A stretch of 64,000 bases of DNA from JAOUEA01 sp963810945. GTDB taxonomy: Bacteria; Actinomycetota; UBA4738; HRBIN12. The position numbers and the translations under genes are program-made. The stretch is from positions 1,178,001-1,242,000 of the forward strand of contig CAWEPI010000008.1 of the NCBI GenBank assembly GCA_963810945.1, written 5' to 3'. The notes below the pieces were generated by a model, which saw nothing but the letters and a program-made list of their open reading frames with translations, made no database searches and was not told where the DNA came from. Positions 34,963 through 42,182 of this stretch are shown here, one piece after another. How positions within the stretch are numbered: the first letter of the stretch is position 1; every line of letters starts with the position of its first letter.

Positions 34963-35292
34963 ATGCCCCAGAAGGCCTGGAGCGCGAAACGGGAGCGCCA
35001 GTACGAGCACATCAAGACCGGGTTGGAGGAGCGCGGTCGGTCTGAGGACACGGCCGAGGAGATCGCGGCGCGCACGGTGAACAAGGAGCGCGCACGCGCC
35101 GGCGAATCCAAGGAGAGGAGCCGTACGTCCGTGGATGACATCTCCTCGTCGAGGCGCGGCGGTCTGCGCTCGCACAGGGGCCCGGGCGGCCGGACCTACG
35201 ATCAGCTGTACGCGGAGGCCAAGGACCGGAACATCCGGGGCCGCTCGAAGATGTCGAAGCGCGAGCTGCTGAAGGCGTTGGGCGGTCGATGA
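34963..35292 (+). CDS. Rho_N-like small basic protein (plasmid-stabilisation/DUF7218-like)
   Basis: A 109-residue charged protein. The N-terminal part WSAKRERQYEHIKTGLEERG followed by AEEIAARTVNKERARAGE is typical of small actinobacterial proteins annotated as plasmid stabilisation or DUF7218. The C-terminus (TYDQLYAEAKDRNIRGRSKM, KRELLKALGG) is a Rho-termination-factor N-terminal-like SAP/LEM helix pair, likely to touch nucleic acid. GGAGGAGG precedes the ATG. SigB-type promoter upstream. Confidence 0.8.
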   Translation: MPQKAWSAKRERQYEHIKTGLEERGRSEDTAEEIAARTVNKERARAGESKERSRTSVDDISSSRRGGLRSHRGPGGRTYDQLYAEAKDRNIRGRSKMSKRELLKALGGR

Positions 35293-35435
35293 GCAGCGAG
35301 GAGCACGTCATGCGAAACGCGACGGTCGATCCGAACGTGCCGACACCGACACCGACACCGACGCCGGAGCCACCCCCGGCGCCGCAACCCGAGCCCCAGC
35401 CTTCCCCCCCTCAGCCTCCGCCGATCGAGGCGTGA
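35289..35435 (+). CDS. Short proline-rich protein (48 aa)
   Basis: A 48-residue ORF whose ATG overlaps the preceding stop (ATGA). After MSSEEHVMRNATVDPNV comes a PTPTPTPTP run and a tail of Pro, Gln and Glu ending PPPIEA. Low-complexity and possibly disordered. Coupling and a consistent codon pattern favour a real gene, but it could be chance. Unknown function. Confidence 0.45.
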   Translation: MSSEEHVMRNATVDPNVPTPTPTPTPEPPPAPQPEPQPSPPQPPPIEA

Positions 35436-35485
35436 GGCCACCCAGCACGCCTATCGAACACCGGAAACGGAAGGAAGAGGAAGTC

Positions 35486-35932
35486 ATGGAGATCATCGAG
35501 CGCGCGAGCGAGGCACGTCAGATGCTGCAGCGCAAGCGGTTGGAGGACAAGGTGTCGGATTCCCGAGCGGAGGCGGAGCGCCTCCGCATCGAGAACCGCG
35601 CTCTGCAGGAAGAGGCCCGCCGCGAGCGGGGCGAGCTCGAGCGCCTGCTCGAGGCCTTGGAGCGTATGTCGGCACGGACCAACGGGGGGAGCTCGCATCG
35701 GCTCCGCAGGGGCGTGACCCTCATCGTGGCGGCGGGCGGGGCCTACGTCCTCGGTGCGAAGGCGGGCCGGGCCCGCTACGCGCAGATCGTCGATCGCTGG
35801 AGCCGTCTGCGCTCCAAGGGCGTCGCCAGGATCGGCGAGGTCCAGGATCGGATCGTGGACGCCACGGATCGACCGAACGACCTCCGGGTGGATGAGGTCG
35901 ACGACGATCGTCGCGTGTCCGGCTCCTTCTGA
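35486..35932 (+). CDS. Coiled-coil and one-helix membrane protein, YtxH-like
   Basis: A 148-residue protein. Residues 1-65 are a charged coiled coil (KRLEDKVSDSRAEAERLRIE, EEARRERGELERLLEALER). A hydrophobic helix near 80-100 (VTLIVAAGGAYVLGAKAG) and following GRARYAQIVDRWSRLRS resemble YtxH-type stress proteins. A GAGGAAG site precedes ATG 35486. Third gene of the unit driven by the SigB-type promoter at 34898. Confidence 0.7.
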   Translation: MEIIERASEARQMLQRKRLEDKVSDSRAEAERLRIENRALQEEARRERGELERLLEALERMSARTNGGSSHRLRRGVTLIVAAGGAYVLGAKAGRARYAQIVDRWSRLRSKGVARIGEVQDRIVDATDRPNDLRVDEVDDDRRVSGSF

Positions 35933-35992
35933 GGCGATCCGCGGCCCCGTTCGGGTCTACCTCGCGGGCCCCACCGCGTCCTCACCGTGTCT

Positions 35993-36490
35993 TCACGGAT
36001 CACTCGACCGGCGCGCGTTGACGCGTATCCGTCGCGAGAGCGGAAGGGCGTACCAGAACCATGCGAAGCCGGCCGCGAGGAACGCGGTGACGACCACGGT
36101 CGTGCGCGTGGTGAACAACGTGTCGAACACCACGTAGGTCGAGCCTAACATCGCGAGCGTGAGGAAGAAGAAGCCGCCCACCGCCAACCGGTCCTGGGTC
36201 GCCACCATCTCCCGCTTGTCCTCGAGGGTCTCGTGGTCGAGCCGTCGGAATCGGTGCCGGTGGTAGCTCGACGGGGCGATGAAGAAGATCGAGGCGAGCA
36301 CTGCGCAGACGAGCGATGCCGCGTACACGTCGCGTTGGAACGCCGTCGTTCGCGTGAACCCGCTGCTGAACGGCAGGGTGAGGAGGAAGGCGAACAGGAC
36401 CTGGACGCCGGGGAGCGCGACGCGGAGTTCGTTCAATAGCTCGATCAACTTGCGATCGAGCCGCTCGCTCTGCGTCTCGCTCCCCGACAT
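35993..36490 (-). CDS. DUF6328 membrane protein
   Basis: A 165-residue protein with four helices. ERLDRKLIELLNELRVALPG at the N-terminus, then VQVLFAFLLTLPFSSGF and PSSYHRHRFRR, are the features of DUF6328, found in actinobacteria and sometimes mislabelled sodium:proton antiporter. Function unknown. Last of three small genes on the minus strand (36917, 36597, 36490). Confidence 0.85.
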   Translation of the reverse strand: MSGSETQSERLDRKLIELLNELRVALPGVQVLFAFLLTLPFSSGFTRTTAFQRDVYAASLVCAVLASIFFIAPSSYHRHRFRRLDHETLEDKREMVATQDRLAVGGFFFLTLAMLGSTYVVFDTLFTTRTTVVVTAFLAAGFAWFWYALPLSRRIRVNARRSSDP

Positions 36491-36504
36491 CCGGCCCGAC
36501 TTCC

Positions 36505-36597
36505 TCAGGCTCTGCGAAGGAGCCAGAGCACGACTGCGACGACCAGCACCACCACGATGATGGTGCCGATGAGGCCCAGACCGATCGCTGCAAGCAT
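36505..36597 (-). CDS. 30-residue hydrophobic small protein
   Basis: A 30-residue single-helix peptide, MLAAIGLGLIGTIIVVVLVV then AVVLWLLRRA, between two membrane-protein genes on the same strand. AGGAAGGTGAG precedes the ATG at suitable distance. Such tiny actinobacterial hydrophobic proteins are often missed by annotation. Existence is supported by the ribosome site and operon position only. Confidence 0.55.
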   Translation of the reverse strand: MLAAIGLGLIGTIIVVVLVVAVVLWLLRRA

Positions 36598-36641
36598 GAC
36601 GCTCACCTTCCTGTTCTCCTCGTTGCGGATCGACGTACGTC

Positions 36642-36917
36642 CTAGAGGGAGCCGAAGTCGTCGCGCTCCTGGACGTGCTCTTGCCCGCCCGGGGTGTTCA
36701 CGTACCGCTCGCTGGTGACGCTGCGACGCCTCGAGGGCCACATCAGCATCACCAGCCCGATCACCACGGCCACCAGGCCGGCGATCAGGGCGATCACCCC
36801 GGCGGTGTGGATGTTGAAGCCGCTCGTGTGGACCGTGACCGCGTATCGCATGATCGCGCCGACGATCAACAGCACGAGCCCGAGTCCTACGAAGGTCGCT
36901 CCTGAGCTCTTCTCCAT
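36642..36917 (-). CDS. DUF6458 two-helix membrane protein
   Basis: A 91-residue protein. Two helices (FVGLGLVLLIVGAIMRYAV and AGVIALIAGLVAVVIGLVML) flank the family-typical TSGFNIHTAGV, as in DUF6458, followed by WPSRRR and a charged tail. Function unknown. First gene of a three-gene unit with a SigB-type promoter candidate 55 nt upstream; AGGGAGG precedes the ATG. Confidence 0.85.
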   Translation of the reverse strand: MEKSSGATFVGLGLVLLIVGAIMRYAVTVHTSGFNIHTAGVIALIAGLVAVVIGLVMLMWPSRRRSVTSERYVNTPGGQEHVQERDDFGSL

Positions 36918-36971
36918 GATTCCTCCCTTCCAACGGATCCGCTCATGGGGGAGGCGGAGCCATGGGCAGGT

Positions 36972-36997
36972 CTACCCACGGGTCGGACGCTTCACAC
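36972..36997 (-). promoter_or_regulatory. Candidate SigB-type promoter of the DUF6458/DUF6328 unit
   Basis: Minus strand: GTGT, 16-nt spacer, GGGTAG, then 54 nt to ATG 36917. The surrounding GGGTGTGAA also occurs at the 30347 promoter. Confidence 0.5.
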
Positions 36998-37060
36998 CCC
37001 GATCTGCTCGCGTCCGTCGCGGCTCGCGCCGTGTGGAGGCGGCGAGGCAAGATACGCGCC

Positions 37061-39013
37061 ATGGATGCCCGCGCCGACCGTCTCGAGCTGCCCACCGCCG
37101 AACTCCTGCTGAGCATCCGCACGCCCGCTGAGCTCGCGCTCTCGCCCGACGGGGAACGGCTCGCGTTCGCGCTGCACGCCACGGTGGCCGACGAAGGATC
37201 GTTCCAGCCGAGCGACCTGTTCGTGATGCCCGTCCGCGACGGCGCCGAGCCTGCCCGGCTGACCGATGGTGCCTGGAGCGACCGCACCCCTGCGTGGTCA
37301 CCCGACGGGACGCGACTCGCGTTCCTGTCGGATCGGATCACGCCGGGGCACCAGCTCCCGTACACGATGTCCGCCACGGGCGAGGAGCTCGCGCTCGCGG
37401 CCACGCTCGTGGGCTCGGCGGAGAGCGTGGCATGGTCGAGCGACGGAGCCCGGCTGCTGGTGCTCGCGGCGGACCCCGGTTCCTACGGCCTGGACTGGAG
37501 CGCGCGCGCCGTCAACGGGGCCGCCTCCCCATCCGACCCGATCGTGCGCCGCCCGGGTGATGCGCATCGGCGCCTGTTCCTGATCGACCTCGCGTCGGGC
37601 GCCGTGGACGAGGTGGGCCCGGCGGAGCTGAGCGTCTGGGAGGCCGACTGGGACGGCGACGGGACGGTCGTCGCGATCGTCTCACGCGACCATTCCGGCT
37701 CGGGTTGGTACCAGGCGGTCGTGGCCCGACTCGACCTGGAGGCGCGCAGCGCCCGCACGCTCTATGAGCCGGTCTGGCAGATGGAGGGCCTCGCGCTCTC
37801 GCTCGACGGCACGCGCGCCGCCGTGGTGGAGGGGTACGCCAGTGACCATGGCCTCCTCGCCGGCAGCATCATGGTCATCGACCTCGCGACGGGCGCGACG
37901 ACCGACCCCTGGCCCGACCTCCAGACCGTCGGGCTCGCCTCATGGTGTGACGCCGACTCGCTCTGGTACGCCCGCACGGACGGGACGGGGAACGCCTGCG
38001 GCCGGGTCTGGTTGGACGGGCGTCAACGGGAGCGGTGGCGCGACGACGCGTTCATCGGCGACGCCATCACGACGCCGGCGTGCGCGATCGTCGACGACGC
38101 CGCCGACGTGTGGACCACGCACCAGGCCCACGGCCTCCCGCCCGAGCTCGCGCGCTTCGACCACGCGGCCGGAGCCTGGTTGCGCCGCTCGTCGTTCAAC
38201 GCTCAGATCGTCGAGGGTCTCCGCTTCCCGGACGTCCGCACGATCCGGTGGCCGGGTGAGGGCGGCGTCGAGATCGAGGGTCTACTCATGACCCCTCACG
38301 GCGCCGAGGGGCCGCTCCCGATGATCGTCTGCGCGCACGGCGGTCCCACCTGGAACTGGGGGGCGTACTTCTCCGACTCCGAGCCGAACGCGGTGCTGCT
38401 CGCCTCGGCGGGCTACGCCTGCCTCCTGCCGAACCCGAGGGGCAGCATCGGCCGCGGCCATGCCTTCGCGCAGGCGGTGATCGGCGACGGAGGCGGCGTG
38501 GACTTCCGCGACATCATGGCCGGGGTCGACCGCTGCATCGCCGACGGCGTCGCGGACCCGGCGCGCCTCGGGATCGCGGGCCTGTCGTACGGGGGCTACC
38601 TCGCGGGGTGGGCCGTGGGGCAGACGGATCGCTTCGCGGCGGCCGTCGCCATGTCCGTCGTGGCGGACTACGTGTCGTTCCACCTCACGTCGGAGGTGTG
38701 GTGGTACGACCAGGCGATCCTGGACGGAGCCTGGAACGACCCCACGAGCCAGTACCTCGATCGCTCGCCCACCACGCACGCCCATCGCGCCACCACGCCG
38801 ACCTTGATCGTCCAGGGCGCCGAGGACCGATGCACGCCGGTGAGCCAGGCCGAGGAGTTGTTCGGCGCTCTCGCAGCCTCGGGCTGCGAGGTCGAGCTCG
38901 TCGTGTACCCGCGCGAGGGTCACGTGCCGCTGGAGCGTGCGCACGCGCTCGACGCGATCCGGCGGACCCAGGCCTGGTTCGATCGGCATCTGCGCACCGA
39001 GCGGGAGCCCTGA
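37061..39013 (+). CDS. S9-family prolyl-oligopeptidase/acylaminoacyl-peptidase-like serine peptidase
   Basis: A 650-residue cytosolic peptidase. The first 400 residues form a beta-propeller of PD40-like blades (LSPDGERLAFALH, WSPDGTRLAFLSD, WSSDGARLLVLA). The C-terminal alpha/beta hydrolase carries the catalytic Ser509 in GLSYGGY, Asp589 in GAEDRC and His621 in REGHVP. It should cleave short peptides, possibly N-acylated ones. The ATG at 37061 follows GATACG with no Shine-Dalgarno, suggesting a leaderless message. Divergent from the DUF6458 unit. Confidence 0.92.
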   Translation: MDARADRLELPTAELLLSIRTPAELALSPDGERLAFALHATVADEGSFQPSDLFVMPVRDGAEPARLTDGAWSDRTPAWSPDGTRLAFLSDRITPGHQLPYTMSATGEELALAATLVGSAESVAWSSDGARLLVLAADPGSYGLDWSARAVNGAASPSDPIVRRPGDAHRRLFLIDLASGAVDEVGPAELSVWEADWDGDGTVVAIVSRDHSGSGWYQAVVARLDLEARSARTLYEPVWQMEGLALSLDGTRAAVVEGYASDHGLLAGSIMVIDLATGATTDPWPDLQTVGLASWCDADSLWYARTDGTGNACGRVWLDGRQRERWRDDAFIGDAITTPACAIVDDAADVWTTHQAHGLPPELARFDHAAGAWLRRSSFNAQIVEGLRFPDVRTIRWPGEGGVEIEGLLMTPHGAEGPLPMIVCAHGGPTWNWGAYFSDSEPNAVLLASAGYACLLPNPRGSIGRGHAFAQAVIGDGGGVDFRDIMAGVDRCIADGVADPARLGIAGLSYGGYLAGWAVGQTDRFAAAVAMSVVADYVSFHLTSEVWWYDQAILDGAWNDPTSQYLDRSPTTHAHRATTPTLIVQGAEDRCTPVSQAEELFGALAASGCEVELVVYPREGHVPLERAHALDAIRRTQAWFDRHLRTEREP

Positions 39014-39071
39014 GCGCCGCGCGCCGGCCGGGCCGGCATCGCTACAGTGGCATCGACGAGGGAGGTGGGTG

Positions 39072-39428
39072 ATGACGGACAGCGCGAAGGACGCGTGGGG
39101 CGAGGTGGGCGAGAAGTTCGCCTCCTGGGGACGCAGGGTCGCGGATCGCTACAAGGAGGCCGGCTCGACCGATGCCGAGGCCGCGAAGGAGTCCGAGCGG
39201 GAACTGCAGCGCGCCGCGAAGGAGCTCATCGACGAGCTGGGGCGCGGGTTCACGGCGGTGGGCAAGACCCTCACCGACGATCAGGCCAACAAGGACTTGG
39301 GCGCGGCGGTCGGTGCGATCGGCGACGCGATCACGGCGACGGTGAACGAGGCGAGCCAGGCCATCCGCTCCGGGGGATCCCCGGGCGAGAAGAAGGACGA
39401 CGGAACCGACGACCAGGCGCGGCCCTAG
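39072..39428 (+). CDS. Small helical charged protein, unknown function
   Basis: A 118-residue protein that looks like long amphipathic helices (WGEVGEKFASWGRRVADRY, ESERELQRAAKELIDELGRG, LGAAVGAIGDAITATVNEAS), similar in feel to apolipoprotein-like or YtxH/CsbD stress proteins. No named family recognised. GGAGGTGGGTG precedes ATG 39072 and TACAGT at 39042 is a fair -10. The next gene starts 3 nt after its stop. Confidence 0.7.
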   Translation: MTDSAKDAWGEVGEKFASWGRRVADRYKEAGSTDAEAAKESERELQRAAKELIDELGRGFTAVGKTLTDDQANKDLGAAVGAIGDAITATVNEASQAIRSGGSPGEKKDDGTDDQARP

Positions 39429-39431
39429 CCC

Positions 39432-40064
39432 GTGCATGCCGAACGGCGTTGGCCGATGGCCGCGGCGGTGCTCCTCGCCGTCGTGCTGACAGTGGGCACT
39501 CCGCACGGCGGACGCGTGCGGGGATGGTGGGTCTTCCCGATCCTCGAGGTGGTGCTGCTCGCGGTCGTCATGATCCAGGACCCCGGGCGGATCGACCGCC
39601 GCACCGTCGCGGGACGCCGTCTCACGCTGGCGTTGATCGCGATCATGACCGTTGGTACGTGCGCGGGCCTCGTGGCCCTGCTCCACGACATCCTCGCGAA
39701 CGTGCAGGGGGTGAACGCCACCGACCTGCTCGGCCGCGGCGCAGCTCTCTGGGTGACGAACGTGATCGTGTTCAGCCTCTGGTTCTGGGAGCTCGATCGC
39801 GGGGGCCCGGCCGAGCGGGCGGCGGGCTCCGGTGTCGCCGCGAGCTTCGGCTTCCCCGAGGATGCGATGCCGGAGCTCGCGTCCGACGGCTGGATCCCGC
39901 GTTACCCCGATTACCTCTACCTCTCGTTCACGAACGCCACCGCGTTCAGCCCCACGGACACCCTGCCTGTCCGGACCTGGCCAAAGATGGCCATGATGGC
40001 CGAGTCCGTCATTTCCCTGGTCACGGCGATCCTCGTCATAGCGCGGGCGATCAACATCATGTGA
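39432..40064 (+). CDS. DUF1345 membrane protein
   Basis: A 210-residue protein with about five helices. The C-terminal signature YLSFTNATAFSPTDTLPVRT then WPKMAMMAESVISLVTAILVIARAINI is diagnostic of DUF1345. Function unknown. GTG start at 39432, 3 nt after the preceding stop, so probably co-translated with it. Confidence 0.85.
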   Translation: MHAERRWPMAAAVLLAVVLTVGTPHGGRVRGWWVFPILEVVLLAVVMIQDPGRIDRRTVAGRRLTLALIAIMTVGTCAGLVALLHDILANVQGVNATDLLGRGAALWVTNVIVFSLWFWELDRGGPAERAAGSGVAASFGFPEDAMPELASDGWIPRYPDYLYLSFTNATAFSPTDTLPVRTWPKMAMMAESVISLVTAILVIARAINIM

Positions 40065-40116
40065 AGACGGGCGCCCGTCGGCCGGAGGCGGGCGGGAAAA
40101 GTTCGACAACTTCGGG

Positions 40117-40139
40117 AGGTCATCTGTGGGGGATGACCT
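40117..40139. promoter_or_regulatory. Perfect 8-bp hairpin between DUF1345 and Pro/Thr-rich genes
   Basis: AGGTCATC and GATGACCT pair perfectly around a 7-nt loop, 53 nt after the DUF1345 stop and 120 nt before the next start. No U tract. It may be a terminator, an operator or part of a leader structure. A smaller AAGTT/AACTT stem lies just upstream. Confidence 0.4.
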
Positions 40140-40258
40140 GCGCGAGATGGGGTTGGCTGGGGTCTCGGCCCCATCGACGCGTGACGCGAGTGCCCAACCT
40201 CAGGCATCATGGGGTAGCATCCTCCGAAAGCCCTAGACCGAATGGCCCAGACCCCCAC

Positions 40259-40885
40259 TTGAGCGACTACACACCAGCCATCGAGTTCGCCCTGGCCGTC
40301 ACGGTCGCGTTGTACATCGCCGTGCACCTCGCCGGGGTGCTCACGCGTGGGCGCAGTCGGCGCACGCGTGAGGTGTTCCAGGCCGTGACCGGCATCGGCG
40401 TGGGGATGGCGGCGCTGGTCGTCGTCGCGCTGCTGCTCGCGAACAAGCCGGGGCAGACGGCCGCAGCCCTCGGCGTGGCCTCGCCCGGTGCGGCTCCGCA
40501 GGCGGTCCCGTGGCCTCCCGACTCGGCCTCGTCGGACGGCTCGTCGGCCACCGGACTCACGCCCGAGTTCGCGAAGCTCCTCCAGAACGCGGTCACGGCG
40601 GTCTCCAAGTCCGGGATCGACCTCCCGCCCGCACCGACCGACCCCACGGCCGGGGGAGCCCAGCAGGGCCATCCCGGCTCCGGCCACTCCGTGCCGCCGA
40701 CGGTGACCTCTCCCGCGCCCCCGGTCTCGCACACGCCACCGCCGACGACCCACACGCCGCCGCCGACCACGACTCCGCCGACCACGACTCCGCCGACGAC
40801 GGATCCCCCCACCACGGATCCGCCCACGACCGATCCACCCACCACGGACCCGCCCACGCCTACCGATCCTCCGAGTTCGCCGTGA
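40259..40885 (+). CDS. Two-helix membrane protein with Pro/Thr-rich repeat tail
   Basis: A 208-residue protein. Two helices (IEFALAVTVALYIAVHLAGV and IGVGMAALVVVALLLA) are followed by about 130 residues rich in Pro, Thr and Ser, including PPTTTPP and five TTDPP units. The tail is probably outside the membrane and spans the cell wall. The start is a TTG at 40259, chosen because the frame begins to look coding there and no ATG/GTG is in frame nearby. Function unknown. Confidence 0.65.
   Translation: MSDYTPAIEFALAVTVALYIAVHLAGVLTRGRSRRTREVFQAVTGIGVGMAALVVVALLLANKPGQTAAALGVASPGAAPQAVPWPPDSASSDGSSATGLTPEFAKLLQNAVTAVSKSGIDLPPAPTDPTAGGAQQGHPGSGHSVPPTVTSPAPPVSHTPPPTTHTPPPTTTPPTTTPPTTDPPTTDPPTTDPPTTDPPTPTDPPSSP
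40739..40866. repeat. Pro/Thr codon repeats (TTPP/TTDPP units)
   Basis: Imperfect 12-15 bp units encode PPTT, TTTPP and then TTDPP five times. Codons vary between units, so this is a protein-level repeat under selection for composition rather than a fresh DNA slippage product. Confidence 0.8.
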
Positions 40886-40905
40886 CGGGCACCTCGGCGC
40901 GTCGC

Positions 40906-42114
40906 TCAGCCTGAGGCGGCGATCGCTCCGGCCACTACGGCCGCGTCCTCGCCCACACCGAGCAGCAGCGAGGACTTACGCGTGCGCATGAAGTGCACAC
41001 CCATGAACCACAACCCCGGGACGACGGTGCTCGCTCCGTCCACCTGCGCGGGGAAGCCCTCATCGTCGAAGGCCTCCGGCCAGGGCAGCCACGAGCGGTA
41101 GTCGGGCCGGAAGCCGCCCGTGAAGATGACGGCGCCGAAGTCGGCGAGATCGAGGCGCTCCGGCGAGCGGTCGTCGAACGGGCCGGGCTCTGGGTCCTCG
41201 GGTGCCGCGAGGCCCTCCCGCTCGGCGGTCGCGCGGATCATGTCCATGAGGTCCCGGTGGCGGGCGTCGCCCCAGGCGATCGTCTCCCCGAGGTCCTGCG
41301 CGAAGCGCGCCGACCCGCCCTCGGCGCCCAGGAAGCGCCCCACCAGGCGCACGCCCATCGCCTGCAGCGTCCGCAGGTGCAGGTCGTGCCCGCCGCCGTG
41401 GCCGGTGGCCAGGATGTTGCCGGCCAGGCGGGCCGTATCCGGCAGCGCGCTCAACGTCTGCGCCATGTAGCCGGTCTCGACCACCCACCAGAAGATGTCG
41501 CGGCCCCCGACGCGCCGCTGGGCCCACGGGGCGCGTCCGCACGCGAGCGCCACGTCGCGTCCCGCCTCGTGGAGCTCCTCCGCGATCTGACACCCCGATT
41601 GCCCGCTGCCCACGATCAGGACGCGACCGGGCGGGAGCGATCCTTCGTTCGTGAAGCCGTCGACGTCGAGCGTCGCGAGGTCCGGCGGCAGGGTGTCGGC
41701 GCCGCCGGGACGGAGCGGGCGCTGATAGGCGCCGCTCGCGACGACGAGGCGACGGGCTCGCACCGTCCCGCTCGAGGTGTCCAACACGAAGCCGTCCTCG
41801 TCGCGACGCACGGCCGTGACGGCGGTTCCTTCGCGCAGCGGCACCCGGGCGGCGGACGCGTAGGACTCGAGGTAGGCCACGATCTCGTCGCGCGGGAGGT
41901 AGCCGTCCGGATCGGGTCCGTCGTAGGGGTGGCCGGGGAGCTGGATCCCCCAGTTGGGGGTGACCAGGCAGAAGCTGTCCCAGCGGGCGCGCCAGGTCTG
42001 GCCGACCCGTCCGCGCTCGAGCACCACGTGCTCGACGCCCCGGGCGCTCAGCTCGTGGCTCGTGGCGAGCCCTGCCTGACCTCCACCGACCACCGCGACG
42101 TCGACCCGTTCCAT
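40906..42114 (-). CDS. Flavin-containing monooxygenase-like NAD(P)/FAD oxidoreductase
   Basis: A 402-residue flavoprotein. FAD motif VAVVGGGQAGLATSHELSARG, LERGRVGQTWRARWDSF, a second nucleotide motif VLIVGSGQSGCQIAEEL and FTGGFRPDYRSWLPW define the group that includes FMO and CzcO-like enzymes. It probably uses NADPH and O2 on a small molecule, or acts as a reductase; the substrate is unknown. ATG start; intact frame. It lies downstream of the large cyclase-like gene? No: it is read in the same direction but 69 nt upstream of that gene's 3' end on the chromosome map. Confidence 0.85.
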   Translation of the reverse strand: MERVDVAVVGGGQAGLATSHELSARGVEHVVLERGRVGQTWRARWDSFCLVTPNWGIQLPGHPYDGPDPDGYLPRDEIVAYLESYASAARVPLREGTAVTAVRRDEDGFVLDTSSGTVRARRLVVASGAYQRPLRPGGADTLPPDLATLDVDGFTNEGSLPPGRVLIVGSGQSGCQIAEELHEAGRDVALACGRAPWAQRRVGGRDIFWWVVETGYMAQTLSALPDTARLAGNILATGHGGGHDLHLRTLQAMGVRLVGRFLGAEGGSARFAQDLGETIAWGDARHRDLMDMIRATAEREGLAAPEDPEPGPFDDRSPERLDLADFGAVIFTGGFRPDYRSWLPWPEAFDDEGFPAQVDGASTVVPGLWFMGVHFMRTRKSSLLLGVGEDAAVVAGAIAASG

Positions 42115-42182
42115 CGGTGGCTATGCAACCACGCCAGGACGGTTCGGGTGTCGAACGACCGGCGAGGAGAGCATCGTGCGCA

